A stretch of 64,000 nucleotides of DNA from Parahoeflea alexandrii (GCF_027214025.1 NZ_JAPWHB010000002.1:124001-188000); one strand, 5' to 3'. Counted from the first letter of the stretch, positions 28,322-37,048 are shown. Numbers and translations are program-made. The notes: generated from the letters alone by a model not told the origin.

Positions 28322-29494
28322 TCAGGCGGCCACTTCGGCTCCCTTGCGGACCATCCGCCGGGTATTAATCGCTTTGAACGCTTCAAGGAACCGCTCAACG
28401 TCATTTTCCGTGTGTTCCGGCCCGAGGCTGATCCGGATTGCTCCGAGATCCGCGTCCGCGCCCATGGCCGCAAGCACATGGCTCAAGCCGATCTTGCCGG
28501 ACGAACAGGCAGCCCCGGCGGACACCGCCACGCCTTCCATGTCGAAGGCGATCTGCGCCGTTTCCGCCTTCAGGCCCGGCAGCGAGAAGAAGCTGGTGTT
28601 TGCGAGCCTCTCAACTGCCTCGCCATGCAGGATCACATCGGGCGCCAGTTCGCGCAACCCGGCTTCCAGCCGGTCGCGCAACGCGGCTATGCGGCCGACA
28701 TTAACAAGGGCTTGGCGAGCGGCATCGGCGGCTGCGCCAAACCCGGCAATGCAGATCAGGTTCTCGGTGCCGCCGCGATGGCCCTTTTCCTGCCCGCCGC
28801 CGCGCAACAGCGGTGCCGGCATCAGGATCTCGCCGGCACTGACAAGCGCGCCGATCCCCTTCGGGCCGCCGATCTTGTGACCCGACAGGATCAGGAAATC
28901 GGCGCCGAGATCGGCAAGCGACAGCGGCAGCCGGCCCGCGCCCTGCACCGCGTCGACAACCATCAGCCCGTGATGGGCCTTGACCAGCTCGGCGGCTTGC
29001 CGCACCGGCTGGAACACGCCGGTCTCGTTGTTGGCCAGTTGAAGCGCCAGCATCGCCTGGCCGCTCGCCTGATCGTGACCGGCGAGAGCATCTTCCAGGG
29101 CCTTGAGATCGAGCCGCCCCTCGGCATCGACCGGCAGCACGGTGATCTGGTCCGGCGCGAACCGGCCGCCCGAGAGAATGGCCGGATGCTCGACCGCAGA
29201 GACGTAGAGCCGCGACACCCGCACCGGCGAACGGCCCATGCGGTAATCGGGCGTCAGAACATGATTGGCGGCTTCCGTCGCGCCCGAGCAGAAAATCACC
29301 TGCGCCGGCGGCACATCGCAGAGCCGGGCCACGGCCTCGCGCGCCTTGCCGATCAGGGCGCGGGCCTTGCGGCCTTCCGCGTGCACCGATGAGGGGTTTC
29401 CGGGCAGCTCCATCGCGTCACACATCGCCGACTTCGCCGCCGCAAGCAGCGGCGCGGTCGCGTTGTGATCGAAGTAGAGACGCCCCTTGGCCAT
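28322..29494 (-). CDS. sufS2: Class I (NifS/IscS-like) cysteine desulfurase at the head of the suf operon, 390 aa
   Basis: A second PLP cysteine desulfurase in the same operon. Seen: LYFDHNATAPLL, a PLP Lys in ILSGHKIGGPKGIGALV, and the class I active-site loop VSAGAACSSGKIGLSHVL. Class I enzymes resemble IscS and do not need SufE. This gene order (S2-B-C-D-S1-X-A) is that described for the Agrobacterium suf operon, from memory. Tandem ATGs at 29497 and 29494 follow AAGGAAG; the second has better spacing. No IscR/SufR regulator gene lies upstream; an Irr-like box does. Confidence 0.92.
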   Translation of the reverse strand: MAKGRLYFDHNATAPLLAAAKSAMCDAMELPGNPSSVHAEGRKARALIGKAREAVARLCDVPPAQVIFCSGATEAANHVLTPDYRMGRSPVRVSRLYVSAVEHPAILSGGRFAPDQITVLPVDAEGRLDLKALEDALAGHDQASGQAMLALQLANNETGVFQPVRQAAELVKAHHGLMVVDAVQGAGRLPLSLADLGADFLILSGHKIGGPKGIGALVSAGEILMPAPLLRGGGQEKGHRGGTENLICIAGFGAAADAARQALVNVGRIAALRDRLEAGLRELAPDVILHGEAVERLANTSFFSLPGLKAETAQIAFDMEGVAVSAGAACSSGKIGLSHVLAAMGADADLGAIRISLGPEHTENDVERFLEAFKAINTRRMVRKGAEVAA

Positions 29495-29602
29495 CATCTT
29501 CCTTGCCTGCGGATGACGCCCGCCACCGTGGCAGGCGCATTTTTCTTGAATTTTCTGTGCCCGATGCCGTAAGACACACAAACTTTCAGCGACACCGCTG
29601 CA

Positions 29603-29621
29603 GTTTCGAACGATTCTAAAC
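29603..29621 (-). promoter_or_regulatory. Irr-type iron control element (ICE box) upstream of the suf operon
   Basis: The sequence GTTTCGAA-CGA-TTCTAAAC is an inverted repeat, 7 of 8 positions matching between arms, and fits the ICE pattern TTTnGAA-N3-TTCnAAA bound by Irr, the haem/iron-responsive Fur-family regulator of Rhizobiales. It lies 109 bp before the first suf start codon, between the divergent suf operon and the alpha/beta hydrolase. Motif presence is seen; binding is inferred. Confidence 0.65.
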
Positions 29622-29741
29622 TAGGTTCTAGGGAGCCGCCCCGCCCCCGTCAAGGGCACGCTAGCGATATCCACCCGCCCGCCGGCATCCGCAAACCCGG
29701 ACGGCAGGCCGCCCGAACCTGAGCCCATGCATGGAGTATCA

Positions 29742-30419
29742 ATGCCTGAAGTCATTTTCAACGGACCCGCCGGTCGTCTCGAAGGCCGCTACCAGCCGGG
29801 CAAGGAAAAGAACGCGCCGATCGCCATTGTGCTGCATCCGCACCCGCAGTTCGGTGGCACCATGAACAACCAGATCGTCTACCAGCTGTTCTACATGTTC
29901 CAGCAGCGCGGCTTTACGACGCTTCGCTTCAATTTCCGCTCGATCGGCCGCAGCCAGGGCGATTTCGACCACGGCGCCGGCGAACTCTCCGATGCCGCCG
30001 CAGCACTCGACTGGGTGCAGGGCCTGCATCCGGATTCGAAAAGCTGCTGGGTGGCAGGCTACTCCTTCGGCGCCTGGATCGGCATGCAGCTTCTGATGCG
30101 CCGCCCCGAGATCGAGGGCTTCTTCTCGATCGCGCCGCAGCCCAACACCTACGACTTCTCGTTCCTTGCCCCCTGCCCGTCCTCGGGCCTGATCATCCAT
30201 GGCGACGCCGACAAGGTGGCGCCCGAGAAGGACGTCAACGGCCTGGTCGAGAAGCTCAAGCTGCAAAAGGGCATCCTCATCACCCAGAAGACCATGCCCG
30301 GCGCCAACCACTTCTTCACCGGCAAGGTCGACGAGCTGATGGAAGAATGCGAGGACTACCTGGATCGCCGGCTGGCGGGAGAGCTGGTGCCGGAGACGGC
30401 AGCGAAAAGGTTGCGCTGA
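29742..30419 (+). CDS. Alpha/beta hydrolase, 225 aa
   Basis: Serine hydrolase fold of unknown substrate. Seen: ILHPHPQFGGTMNNQIVYQL near the N-terminus (HPHPxxGG, typical of this small bacterial group), the nucleophile elbow GYSFGAW (Ser about residue 107), the acid-bearing IIHGDADKVAP, and the catalytic His in PGANHFFTGK. Start at 29742 has GGAG five bases upstream; an ATG 15 bases earlier has no such site. It is divergent from suf, a neighbourhood commonly conserved in rhizobia. A strong terminator follows. Confidence 0.9.
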   Translation: MPEVIFNGPAGRLEGRYQPGKEKNAPIAIVLHPHPQFGGTMNNQIVYQLFYMFQQRGFTTLRFNFRSIGRSQGDFDHGAGELSDAAAALDWVQGLHPDSKSCWVAGYSFGAWIGMQLLMRRPEIEGFFSIAPQPNTYDFSFLAPCPSSGLIIHGDADKVAPEKDVNGLVEKLKLQKGILITQKTMPGANHFFTGKVDELMEECEDYLDRRLAGELVPETAAKRLR

Positions 30420-30446
30420 GGGTATCAAACAGGACACATTCATGAG

Positions 30447-30476
30447 GCACGGCAGAGAAATCCGCCGTGCTTTTTT
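30447..30476 (+). terminator. Rho-independent terminator after the alpha/beta hydrolase
   Basis: A perfect 7-bp stem (GCACGGC / GCCGTGC) with a 10-base loop and a run of six T's. It starts 27 bp after the stop codon of the hydrolase. Confidence 0.9.
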
Positions 30477-30782
30477 GTGTGGAGACTGGAGTAATATTGG
30501 CTTTCCACGGCAAGGTTGCTATGGGCGGACAGTGGGCTTTTGGTGCATTGGAACAATGGACTGAAAAGGGGCCGGTAGCGGGCTGACGGCTTCAAGAGAT
30601 AAGCGGTCGGATCGATGCCTTTAAGGTCATACTGATCTAAACGGCGGCGACCCCATTTCAATCGCTCTGAATTTTGCCGAATATGCCCGAAAGTTGCAGT
30701 ACAGTTGCCTGCCACGCCGAGGTGCGGCGAGGGCGAAACGTCCAGCTGGCGTGACAAACGCTAACAAGCCGTTAAGGAATAG
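30477..30782. other. 306-bp intergenic stretch with no supported gene
   Basis: Base composition drops below that of the flanking core genes. One antisense open frame of about 100 codons exists, but it lacks a ribosome site and recognisable family. It marks the left edge of the accessory segment. Confidence 0.4.
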
Positions 30783-31943
30783 TCAGCCGCTGACGGCTTT
30801 CAGGATAAGCGCCTTAAGCGGTGCAAATTCGCCGCCGTCTGCGGCTTGGAGAGACGTGTAGTAGGGAACACCACGATCAAGACGGCTCATGTCGACATGT
30901 CCGAATGTGTCGAGGCACTGCTGCATTAAGATGCTGCGCGCAACGCGACCGTTTCCATCAAGGAACGGGTGAACCGATAAAATGCCATGGAAGAGTCGGA
31001 CAATCGCATCCATCTGTTCAATCGGGTTCTTGGCGGCGGCGATACCGGTTCGCCACTCCGTACATACTTCAGTGAGAAGCCTCCGTATATCGGCAGGTTT
31101 AGGCGGACTGATCGTTGGATCTGCCGGCGCTGCGCTTGCCTTCCTTATTACGACTTCTTCAGTGCGTAGATGGCCAACGATTCGGGACGGCAGATCGAAG
31201 CATACAAGGCGGTGAAACAGCAGAACCATCGCGGGATCGAGCTGCAAGGATATCTTCACCACTCCTGGTTCGGATAAAATCTCACCGACTGCGAGTGGAT
31301 CCATAGATCGCACGGGATCGATAGACAAATCCTGCGCCCCTGCCATAACACGCATCGTTTGCGCCGCATCTGCCTGACCTTGGCGGATCTGATCGATATG
31401 ACTCAGAACGACCTTCAGATGCTGCGTCTGCTCCGTCATGAGGTCAGCAAGCTGATTCTCACGGTTTGCAAAGAAGGCCACCTGCTCGTCAGCGTTCATA
31501 GCGATGTGGAGATAGCCGACGCGGAGGCCGTACCCTTCCGGCGAATCCAAAGCTCCACGAATACGCTCAACATCGTAGATTTCACATTCCTGCCTCAGCG
31601 CATTAGCTTGATCACGCAAATCATTTCGTTGCTGGCGCGTCAGACGCTGATTTGTCATAAAAATAAAGCCGTTGCGCCCGTGCACTTGCGCGCTTTCTAG
31701 ATCGTGTAGGAACTTGCGTTCGATTGCGGAAAACTCTTTCTCCGTTGTTGGGAAGTATACCGCGCAGACCCAAAAATAACGTCCACGATCGCAAAGTATA
31801 TCAGCGCCGTTGTCAGGGCCGCCGAGCGGTGCTTGAGGGTGAACGTTATTATACTTTTCTAGTCGCAGAATACCAACGACAAGCCGCTCAGCCTGAGTCG
31901 GTCCGTATCGCCACTCTCTAAGTGCTGTTTCTGTACTTGGCAT
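30783..31943 (-). CDS. Fic-domain protein with a restriction-endonuclease-like N-terminal domain, 386 aa
   Basis: The C-terminal domain carries a complete Fic active site, HPFLDGNGRVAR (residues 325-336), which fits HxFx(D/E)GNGRxxR, so the protein is predicted to transfer AMP or another nucleotide part to a target. No clear (S/T)xxxE(G/N) inhibitory helix is visible. The first ~150 residues are not Fic: GGPDNGADI (41-49) and FWVCAVYFP (57-65) resemble the GGPDGGKDI...WVxAVYFP module of PD-(D/E)XK/Mrr-like domains found fused to diverse effectors, but the expected catalytic Lys is not evident, so it may be a binding domain. A helical stretch (residues about 150-210) links them. Codon use and GC differ from neighbours, suggesting transfer. 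Divergent from the gene at 32276. Confidence 0.85.
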   Translation of the reverse strand: MPSTETALREWRYGPTQAERLVVGILRLEKYNNVHPQAPLGGPDNGADILCDRGRYFWVCAVYFPTTEKEFSAIERKFLHDLESAQVHGRNGFIFMTNQRLTRQQRNDLRDQANALRQECEIYDVERIRGALDSPEGYGLRVGYLHIAMNADEQVAFFANRENQLADLMTEQTQHLKVVLSHIDQIRQGQADAAQTMRVMAGAQDLSIDPVRSMDPLAVGEILSEPGVVKISLQLDPAMVLLFHRLVCFDLPSRIVGHLRTEEVVIRKASAAPADPTISPPKPADIRRLLTEVCTEWRTGIAAAKNPIEQMDAIVRLFHGILSVHPFLDGNGRVARSILMQQCLDTFGHVDMSRLDRGVPYYTSLQAADGGEFAPLKALILKAVSG

Positions 31944-32012
31944 TTTTGAAATGTGCTCTCGATCTTTTTATTCACGCAATATCGATTGGTGAGTGCCAGC
32001 CCTTTCGTCAGC

Positions 32013-32279
32013 ATGTCAGCCGCAGAATTTGAGGGTCGCTCCCCGTGGCTGCTCAAGTCCGGAAGTAGTTATACGAATTCAGACCCACAGATTCCTTCCC
32101 GACTGCTTCTCCACACAGATGACGCTGGCCTGGATTCGATCCCATTGCTTTCATTCGAAACCGTTTCTCGTGTAGCAAAGATATTCATTGAGCGCATTCT
32201 GACCGACTTTATTGACCTAGGCACTCGCCAGCCAGGTCTGTATACAGACCCTTCAACCTGCAGTATGCATAGGCAATGA
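32013..32279 (+). CDS. Small protein of unknown function coupled to the next gene, 88 aa
   Basis: I do not recognise this protein. It ends in an ATGA overlap with the start of the next gene (TGA at 32277-32279, ATG at 32276), an arrangement that implies translational coupling and supports its being real. Start at 32013 is uncertain: the ribosome site is weak, and a GTG at 31953 would add 20 residues. Visible: an amphipathic helix FETVSRVAKIFIERILTDFI near residues 45-65. It could be a small partner (for example an antitoxin) of the downstream protein; that is inference only. Confidence 0.45.
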   Translation: MSAAEFEGRSPWLLKSGSSYTNSDPQIPSRLLLHTDDAGLDSIPLLSFETVSRVAKIFIERILTDFIDLGTRQPGLYTDPSTCSMHRQ

Positions 32280-33124
32280 ACCGTGTCGAGCCTTTCTCAA
32301 TTCCCGAATGGAAAGCGTTGCACCGTGAAGCATCGCTTGTCAGCCAGATACTCGGCTCCGGCGCCACTGCGTTGGGGCGTGCGAGTTATGGTAGCGGCTT
32401 TGGTGAATACTACACAGCGTTTTTCGGGCTTACGATTGGGATCGAGCGCTTGGCAAAACTCATTTTGGTTGCGGACTTTGCTATCGACAATGGCGGCACA
32501 TTGCCAGGTCAGGCTGTGGTCCGGCGATATGGCCATCGGTTGAAAGACCTGATTGGCAAGGCCGATCAGATTGCTACCAAACGAGACATCTCTGTTCCAT
32601 ATCTGCTGCCGACCGACCCGATTTGCTCTGCCGTTATAGATTGTCTTGATGAATTTTCAGACGCATCGAAGGGGCGGTATGCTAACTTTGAAGCTATCGG
32701 AAACCCCAATTTCAACGCTGCGGACGAGCCAGTCAATAAGTGGTGGACTGAGGTCGTCGAGCCAATCCTAGACAAGCATTATCGCGGAAGACGTACGGAG
32801 AGCAGGGTAAAGCAGCGGGCAGCGATCATGAATGCTTTAGTCGGCGATAGCGTTTTTATTCATCATACGAACGAAACCGGGGCGGTCATATCAAACCTCA
32901 CAACCGCTTCGGAGCGCACCGGGCAGACGAAATGGGCGCAGAAGTATGGTCGTTTCTATACACTGTCGGTTGTCAGGTGGCTCTCCCATATTTTTGATGA
33001 AATGACCCACACGGCGGGATACCAGCCGGGACTTGAAAGCTTGTTCGGACACTACGAATTCTTCCAAACATACACAGTCGATGACTACTTTCTTCTGACA
33101 AGAAAGGTCTGGCCTCTCACCTGA
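32276..33124 (+). CDS. Hypothetical protein, possibly HEPN-like, 282 aa
   Basis: Not recognised with certainty. Mostly helical. The segment FFGLTIGIERLAKLILVADF (residues about 46-65) followed by RRYGHRLKDLIGKAD (about 83-97) recalls the helix pair and GHxLKxL motif of HEPN-type domains seen in toxin and defence proteins; an exact RxxxxH RNase motif is not evident. The C-terminal half has YTLSVVRWLSHIFDEMTH. It is lower in GC with more A/T-ending codons than the core genes. It forms an operon with the 88-aa gene and is divergent from the Fic gene; the 330-bp space between them must hold both promoters. Function unknown. Confidence 0.6.
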   Translation: MNRVEPFSIPEWKALHREASLVSQILGSGATALGRASYGSGFGEYYTAFFGLTIGIERLAKLILVADFAIDNGGTLPGQAVVRRYGHRLKDLIGKADQIATKRDISVPYLLPTDPICSAVIDCLDEFSDASKGRYANFEAIGNPNFNAADEPVNKWWTEVVEPILDKHYRGRRTESRVKQRAAIMNALVGDSVFIHHTNETGAVISNLTTASERTGQTKWAQKYGRFYTLSVVRWLSHIFDEMTHTAGYQPGLESLFGHYEFFQTYTVDDYFLLTRKVWPLT

Positions 33125-33235
33125 GGCATACTCTGTGTTCGTGATCACCACAGGTAGGTCGGTTGCTGGATGGCGAGACGGGCAATGTAAAGGAGATAGA
33201 AGGCGCTAAAGCTAAGCCCTCGCTACCCGCCCCCT

Positions 33236-33467
33236 CTAAACCTCCACAACCTTGCCGTCATGCAATGTCCCCCGGCGGTTCATCAGGCTGGCGAGGTCGT
33301 GGTTGTGGGTGGCGATGACGGCGGAGAGGCCCGACTGGCGCACCAGCGCATCGAGCGCCTCGAACACGTAGCCGGCGGTTTCCGGGTCGAGATTGCCGGT
33401 GGGCTCGTCCGCCAGGAGCACCAGCAGCGCGTTGGCCACCGCGCGGGCAATCGCCACGCGCTGTTGT
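33236..33467 (-). pseudogene. Truncated duplicate of the 3' end of lolD
   Basis: Encodes only the C-terminal ~77 residues of an ABC ATPase: [12 protein letters not shown], Walker [15 protein letters not shown], and the H-loop [15 protein letters not shown]. It is the same sequence as the end of the intact lolD at 36347. 133 consecutive bases (33271-33403 and 36382-36514) are identical, including wobble positions. The Walker A part is missing and the frame continues upstream into unrelated sequence, so no functional ATPase can be made. It is a duplication or recombination scar. Confidence 0.88.
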
Positions 33468-33573
33468 GCGAAGCGCAAGGCCCCAGGGGACAGGCTCAGA
33501 CGATACTCGGAATTCCCGAACCACTGCCGATCTGCCCGGTGGGCCAGCCCGCACTGAAACCAGCGAAGTCCGA

Positions 33574-34458
33574 TCACCCGGTCTTGTCGCGCTCTTGCTG
33601 ACGTCGCACTTCCGGCAGCTGCTTGACCACGACATTCTGGTAGGCGTAGGGAATTTCGATCCCGGCCGCGTCGAAACGCTTCTTCACGGCTTCGAGCATG
33701 CTGTTCTTCACCCCCGCCGCAACGCCGGAATCCCCGCACCAGACGCGCAGGCTGAGATCGACGCTCGAGGCGCCGAGATTGGTGACCGGGCAGCCGACGA
33801 CCTCTTCGATATCGGAAAGTCCCGAGGCGACCTCGATGATCAGCGCCCGCGCCTCGTCGATGTCGCAATCATAGCCGATCGAGATCGGAATGACCGCCAT
33901 GGTCCGCTGTTCCTTGGCAGAGAGGTTGATCATGGTCGCGCTCGAAATCGAGGCGTTCGAGATGATGACGCGGCGATTGTCGAAGGTTTTCAGCATCGTG
34001 TAGCCGAGCGATACGTCCTCCACCACGCCGGTCTCGATGCCGCCCGGCGCATTGATCTGCAATTTGTCGCCGAGCCGGAACGGGCGATAGAAGATCAGGC
34101 TGAAACCCGCCACGAAATTCGACAGGGTCGATTGCGCGGCAAGGCCGAAGACCACCGAGGCGACCGAAACGCTTGCCAGAAGCGCTGTGGCGAGACGGTC
34201 GAGCGCCGGAATCATATGCGCGTAAAACATCAGGATCATGATCCAGACGAAGGCGCTTGCCACCTTCGACAGGAAGGCAATCGACATGCGGTCGAGCCGG
34301 TTATCGTGGTCCCGTTCGACCACAAGGTGGATCGCCCGCCTGAGCAGATGCGACAGCAACAGACCGGCGACCCAGAAGAGCGCGAGGATGATCAGCGCGC
34401 CCGACCATCTGTCGGGATGCAGATGCGTCAACCAGTTCTCGACTGTATTCCAGCTCAT
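33574..34458 (-). CDS. Small-conductance mechanosensitive channel, MscS family, 294 aa
   Basis: Inner-membrane channel that opens on membrane tension to release solutes. Three N-terminal membrane helices are seen (residues about 18-45, 60-85, 88-115); the pore-lining third helix and following loop match MscS ([32 protein letters not shown]), followed by the beta domain and a short C-terminal region. ATG at 34458 has GGAGGA four bases upstream, which decides it over an earlier in-frame codon. It lies directly after the lolD fragment, within the duplication-bounded segment. E. coli MscS is of similar size (286 aa). Confidence 0.92.
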   Translation of the reverse strand: MSWNTVENWLTHLHPDRWSGALIILALFWVAGLLLSHLLRRAIHLVVERDHDNRLDRMSIAFLSKVASAFVWIMILMFYAHMIPALDRLATALLASVSVASVVFGLAAQSTLSNFVAGFSLIFYRPFRLGDKLQINAPGGIETGVVEDVSLGYTMLKTFDNRRVIISNASISSATMINLSAKEQRTMAVIPISIGYDCDIDEARALIIEVASGLSDIEEVVGCPVTNLGASSVDLSLRVWCGDSGVAAGVKNSMLEAVKKRFDAAGIEIPYAYQNVVVKQLPEVRRQQERDKTG

Positions 34459-34607
34459 CGGTTCCTCCATCATCGTTCCGGGTTCGCGCCCTCGTCAGCA
34501 CCAAGCACAAGCCGGAACTGCCTTCCAGCAGATTCTGCCCTTCAGGCTTTGCAGACAGTGCCGGCCCGCGGCTGAACTCTGGCTGCCGCGCGGGCCGTTG
34601 GCCGGGG

Positions 34608-35438
34608 TCAATGGGCGGCGGCATTCCACAACGCATTCTTCAGGTCAACGAGGGGCGGGTTGGGCAGAACCGGCGGCGGCTGGCGGCCGCTCACTCCCGG
34701 GCCTTCCAGAACGGAGAAGCGGATCTCGCCGTCGGTGTAGTAGCGGTCGCCCTCGCCGTTGCGTCCGTTGACGGTCAGGCCGACGCCCGTCACTTCGTAG
34801 ACCTGGGCGACGCGTCCAGTCGCGGCAAGGTCCGCGCTCAACTCGTCGCGCATGGCGTCAACGTCCGGGGAGATCGCGTGGGTCACGGCCCCCGTATAGT
34901 GGCTGAATCCGACGCTGACATCGAACGAGGCGGACCCCAGCCAGACGGGCCGCCCCTCCGCACCGGTGGAAAGGACGTTCCAGAAGCGCACATGCTGTCG
35001 CCTGTCTGCGCTCCGGCCAACCGCCTTCTCGAAAGCGAAATCCTGCCGCCGCCCCTGGTAGTACAACGGACTGACCGGCGCATCGCGATATTCCCTGTCG
35101 AAAATCACGCTGCCGACGATCTCGATGCTGGTGCGCAGCGTCACGGGATCGGCCGGCGACCAGCCCGCCGCCGCCATCGCCATCAGGAGGTCGTCCCGCG
35201 ATCCGATGATCCCGATATTCAGGGGATCGCCCGCCAGCCCGTCCGCGGTACGCGTCACCATCTCAAGGCCTTCCAACGCCTTTTGATGCCCGTAGTGGCG
35301 AAGGGCGAACGGCAATACGAGATAGGCCATGCCCGCCCAGACGATGGCGACGACGCCGACGGCAAGGATCAGGCGACGCAGGATGCGCCTGTACCGTCCC
35401 GGTCGGGCAGTCATTGTTTGAGGAAACCGCTCACTCAT
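34608..35438 (-). CDS. LssY_C-domain protein, single membrane anchor, about 276 aa
   Basis: Resembles the C-terminal domain of LssY, a protein first seen near Legionella type I secretion genes; function unknown. One membrane helix near the N-terminus (RLILAVGVVAIVWAGMAYLVLPF, residues about 22-44) followed by PLNIGIIGSRDDLLMAMAAAGW, SADPVTLRTS-type PADPVTLRTSIEI, DAPVSPLYYQGRRQDFAFEK and RRQHVRFW, all hallmark blocks. It stands as a separate protein without the PAP2/DedA parts of full LssY. The start is uncertain (35438 or 8 codons later). The 149 bp between it and mscS hold nothing recognised. Confidence 0.82.
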   Translation of the reverse strand: MSERFPQTMTARPGRYRRILRRLILAVGVVAIVWAGMAYLVLPFALRHYGHQKALEGLEMVTRTADGLAGDPLNIGIIGSRDDLLMAMAAAGWSPADPVTLRTSIEIVGSVIFDREYRDAPVSPLYYQGRRQDFAFEKAVGRSADRRQHVRFWNVLSTGAEGRPVWLGSASFDVSVGFSHYTGAVTHAISPDVDAMRDELSADLAATGRVAQVYEVTGVGLTVNGRNGEGDRYYTDGEIRFSVLEGPGVSGRQPPPVLPNPPLVDLKNALWNAAAH

Positions 35439-35689
35439 GGCCGATGTAATTCCGAACGAAATGCGGGCTCTTGCCACCAAGCCCGGCTGCCTCGCCCAGC
35501 CCAGTCATTTGAACTCAACCCGGTGGCTCCCGACTTCCTCTGCCCCAGACAAGCTTACCTGAAGCGCCAATCGAGGCAACCAATGTTGCTCCTGCCCGGC
35601 AGTGCGCGCTGCCCGCAGCAAGACCAGCATGTCGCCATCGGGCGACACCCACACCCGGAGCACCGACGACGACGCGAGACCTGTTGGCG
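35439..35689. other. Gap with an open C-terminal-like remnant
   Basis: No complete gene. On the minus strand about 60 codons before a TGA near 35507 are open with ordinary-looking composition (ending SGAEEVGSHRVEFK) but no start or family is seen. It may be the debris of a lost gene. Confidence 0.3.
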
Positions 35690-36246
35690 TCAGCGTCCGC
35701 GCCGATAGTGCATGGCGACCACGCCATTGCTGAGCGGCACGGCTGAAACAAGTTCCAGCCGTCGTGTGCCGGGAAGTCCGTTCTGGTAGAGTTTTGGCCC
35801 ATGGCCGGCAATCATCGGCTGGACGAGAAACTTGTACTCGTCAATCAGATCCAGGCGATCCAGTTCCGTTGCCAGCGTTCCGCTGCCGATGAGGACCCCG
35901 TCGGGATTCGCGTCCTTCAGGCTCTCCACGCTCTTGCGAAGGTCGCCCTGCATGTGGTGGCTGTTGGTCCAGGGGAAATCGCTCCGCTTCGAAGACACCA
36001 CATATTTCGGCTTGGTCTCCAGCTTGGCCGCCCACTCGCGGATCGCCAGCGGAGCTTCAACCTCGCCCCGGGCGACCGCAGGCCAGTAGCTTTCCATCAA
36101 CTCGTAGGTGACACGCCCCCACAGCATCGCCCCGGCGTCGTCCATGAGGCGGTGAAAAACGCATGTGTCTCGTCGTCTGCTATGCCTTCCTGATGGTCGA
36201 CACACCCGTCCAGAGTCACGTTGAGGCTGAAAGTCAGTAATCCCAT
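35690..36246 (-). pseudogene. Dihydrofolate-reductase-like (RibD C-terminal family) gene with a frameshift
   Basis: The downstream frame encodes a good family match (RLMDDAGAMLWGRVTYELMESYWPAVARGE, then SDFPWTNSHHMQGDL, VLIGSGTLATELDRLDLIDEYKFLVQPMIAGHGP). The family's N-terminus, MGLLTFSLNVTLDG, is present upstream but in another frame, starting at an ATG at 36246. The two join near 36150-36160, where one base appears to be missing beside an A-run (FFT then RLM). A single inserted base would give one protein of about 185 aa. Either a recent inactivation or a sequencing error. Related proteins reduce pyrimidine or folate-like substrates; role here unknown. Confidence 0.82.
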
Positions 36247-36346
36247 CGGGTAAAGCTATGCCAAAAATGCGAGACCGGCCAGACCCGACTGGCCGGCTTG
36301 GCCGAACCACAACCGCCCGCGGAAAAGACACCGCCAGCCGATATCG

Positions 36347-37048
36347 CTACAGCTCCACCACCTTGCCGTCGGCAAGCGTCACCCGGCGGTTCATCAGGCT
36401 GGCGAGGTCGTGGTTGTGGGTGGCGATGACGGCGGAGAGGCCCGACTGGCGCACCAGCGCATCGAGCGCCTCGAACACGTAGCCGGCGGTTTCCGGGTCG
36501 AGATTGCCGGTGGGTTCGTCCGCCAGCAGCACCAGCGGCGCGTTCGCCACCGCGCGGGCAATCGCCACGCGCTGCTGTTCGCCGCCCGACAACTCCGCCG
36601 GCCGGTGGTCGGCGCGATGGCCGATGCGCATGTAGTCGAGCAATTGCTCGGCCCGCTCCCTGGCGTCGGCTTTCGACAGGCCGGAGATCAGCTGCGGCAT
36701 CATGATGTTTTCAAGCGCCGTGAATTCCGGCAGCAGGTGATGGAACTGGTAGACGAAGCCGATCTCCGAGCGGCGGATCGCGGTACGGCGGTCGTCCGGC
36801 AAGCCTGCACAGGATTCGCCATTGACCAGCACGTCGCCCTCGTCGGGATGCTCAAGCAGGCCCGCCAGATGCAGCAGCGTCGATTTTCCGGTGCCCGAAG
36901 GCGCCACCAGGGCGACCGTTTCGCCGGGTTCGAGAATGAAGTCGGCCTGGTCGAGGATCGAGATCTGGTTCTCGCCCTGGACGAAGTGACGGCTGACGCC
37001 GGCCAGTTGCAGGACGGGGTGCGAGCGTGTGCCCATGCGATCACTCAT
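36347..37048 (-). CDS. lolD: Lipoprotein-releasing ABC transporter ATP-binding protein LolD, 233 aa
   Basis: Powers extraction of outer-membrane lipoproteins from the inner membrane. Walker [10 protein letters not shown] (residues about 49-57), Q-loop [17 protein letters not shown] (the [10 protein letters not shown] sequence is typical of LolD), signature LSGGEQQR, Walker [13 protein letters not shown] and H-loop THNHDLA. The ATG overlaps the last codons of the permease gene by 8 bases, so they are coupled. Its 3' end is duplicated at 33236-33467. Confidence 0.96.
   Translation of the reverse strand: MSDRMGTRSHPVLQLAGVSRHFVQGENQISILDQADFILEPGETVALVAPSGTGKSTLLHLAGLLEHPDEGDVLVNGESCAGLPDDRRTAIRRSEIGFVYQFHHLLPEFTALENIMMPQLISGLSKADARERAEQLLDYMRIGHRADHRPAELSGGEQQRVAIARAVANAPLVLLADEPTGNLDPETAGYVFEALDALVRQSGLSAVIATHNHDLASLMNRRVTLADGKVVEL

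Noticed and set aside
27008-29392. Long plus-strand open frame (about 790 codons) opposite sufB and sufS2
   Set aside because: Antisense shadow created by high GC third positions; residues are His/Arg/Gly/Ala-rich, with no family or ribosome site, while the minus strand encodes clear SufB and desulfurase.
30440-30757. Minus-strand open frame of about 105 codons after the alpha/beta hydrolase
   Set aside because: It overlaps the hydrolase terminator, lacks a ribosome site and resembles no family; possibly decayed sequence at the edge of the accessory segment.
33236-36580. lolD duplication as the att repeats of an integrative element
   Set aside because: No integrase, excisionase or tRNA target is present; the repeat lies in a protein gene and is far longer than usual att cores. 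A recombination scar is simpler.
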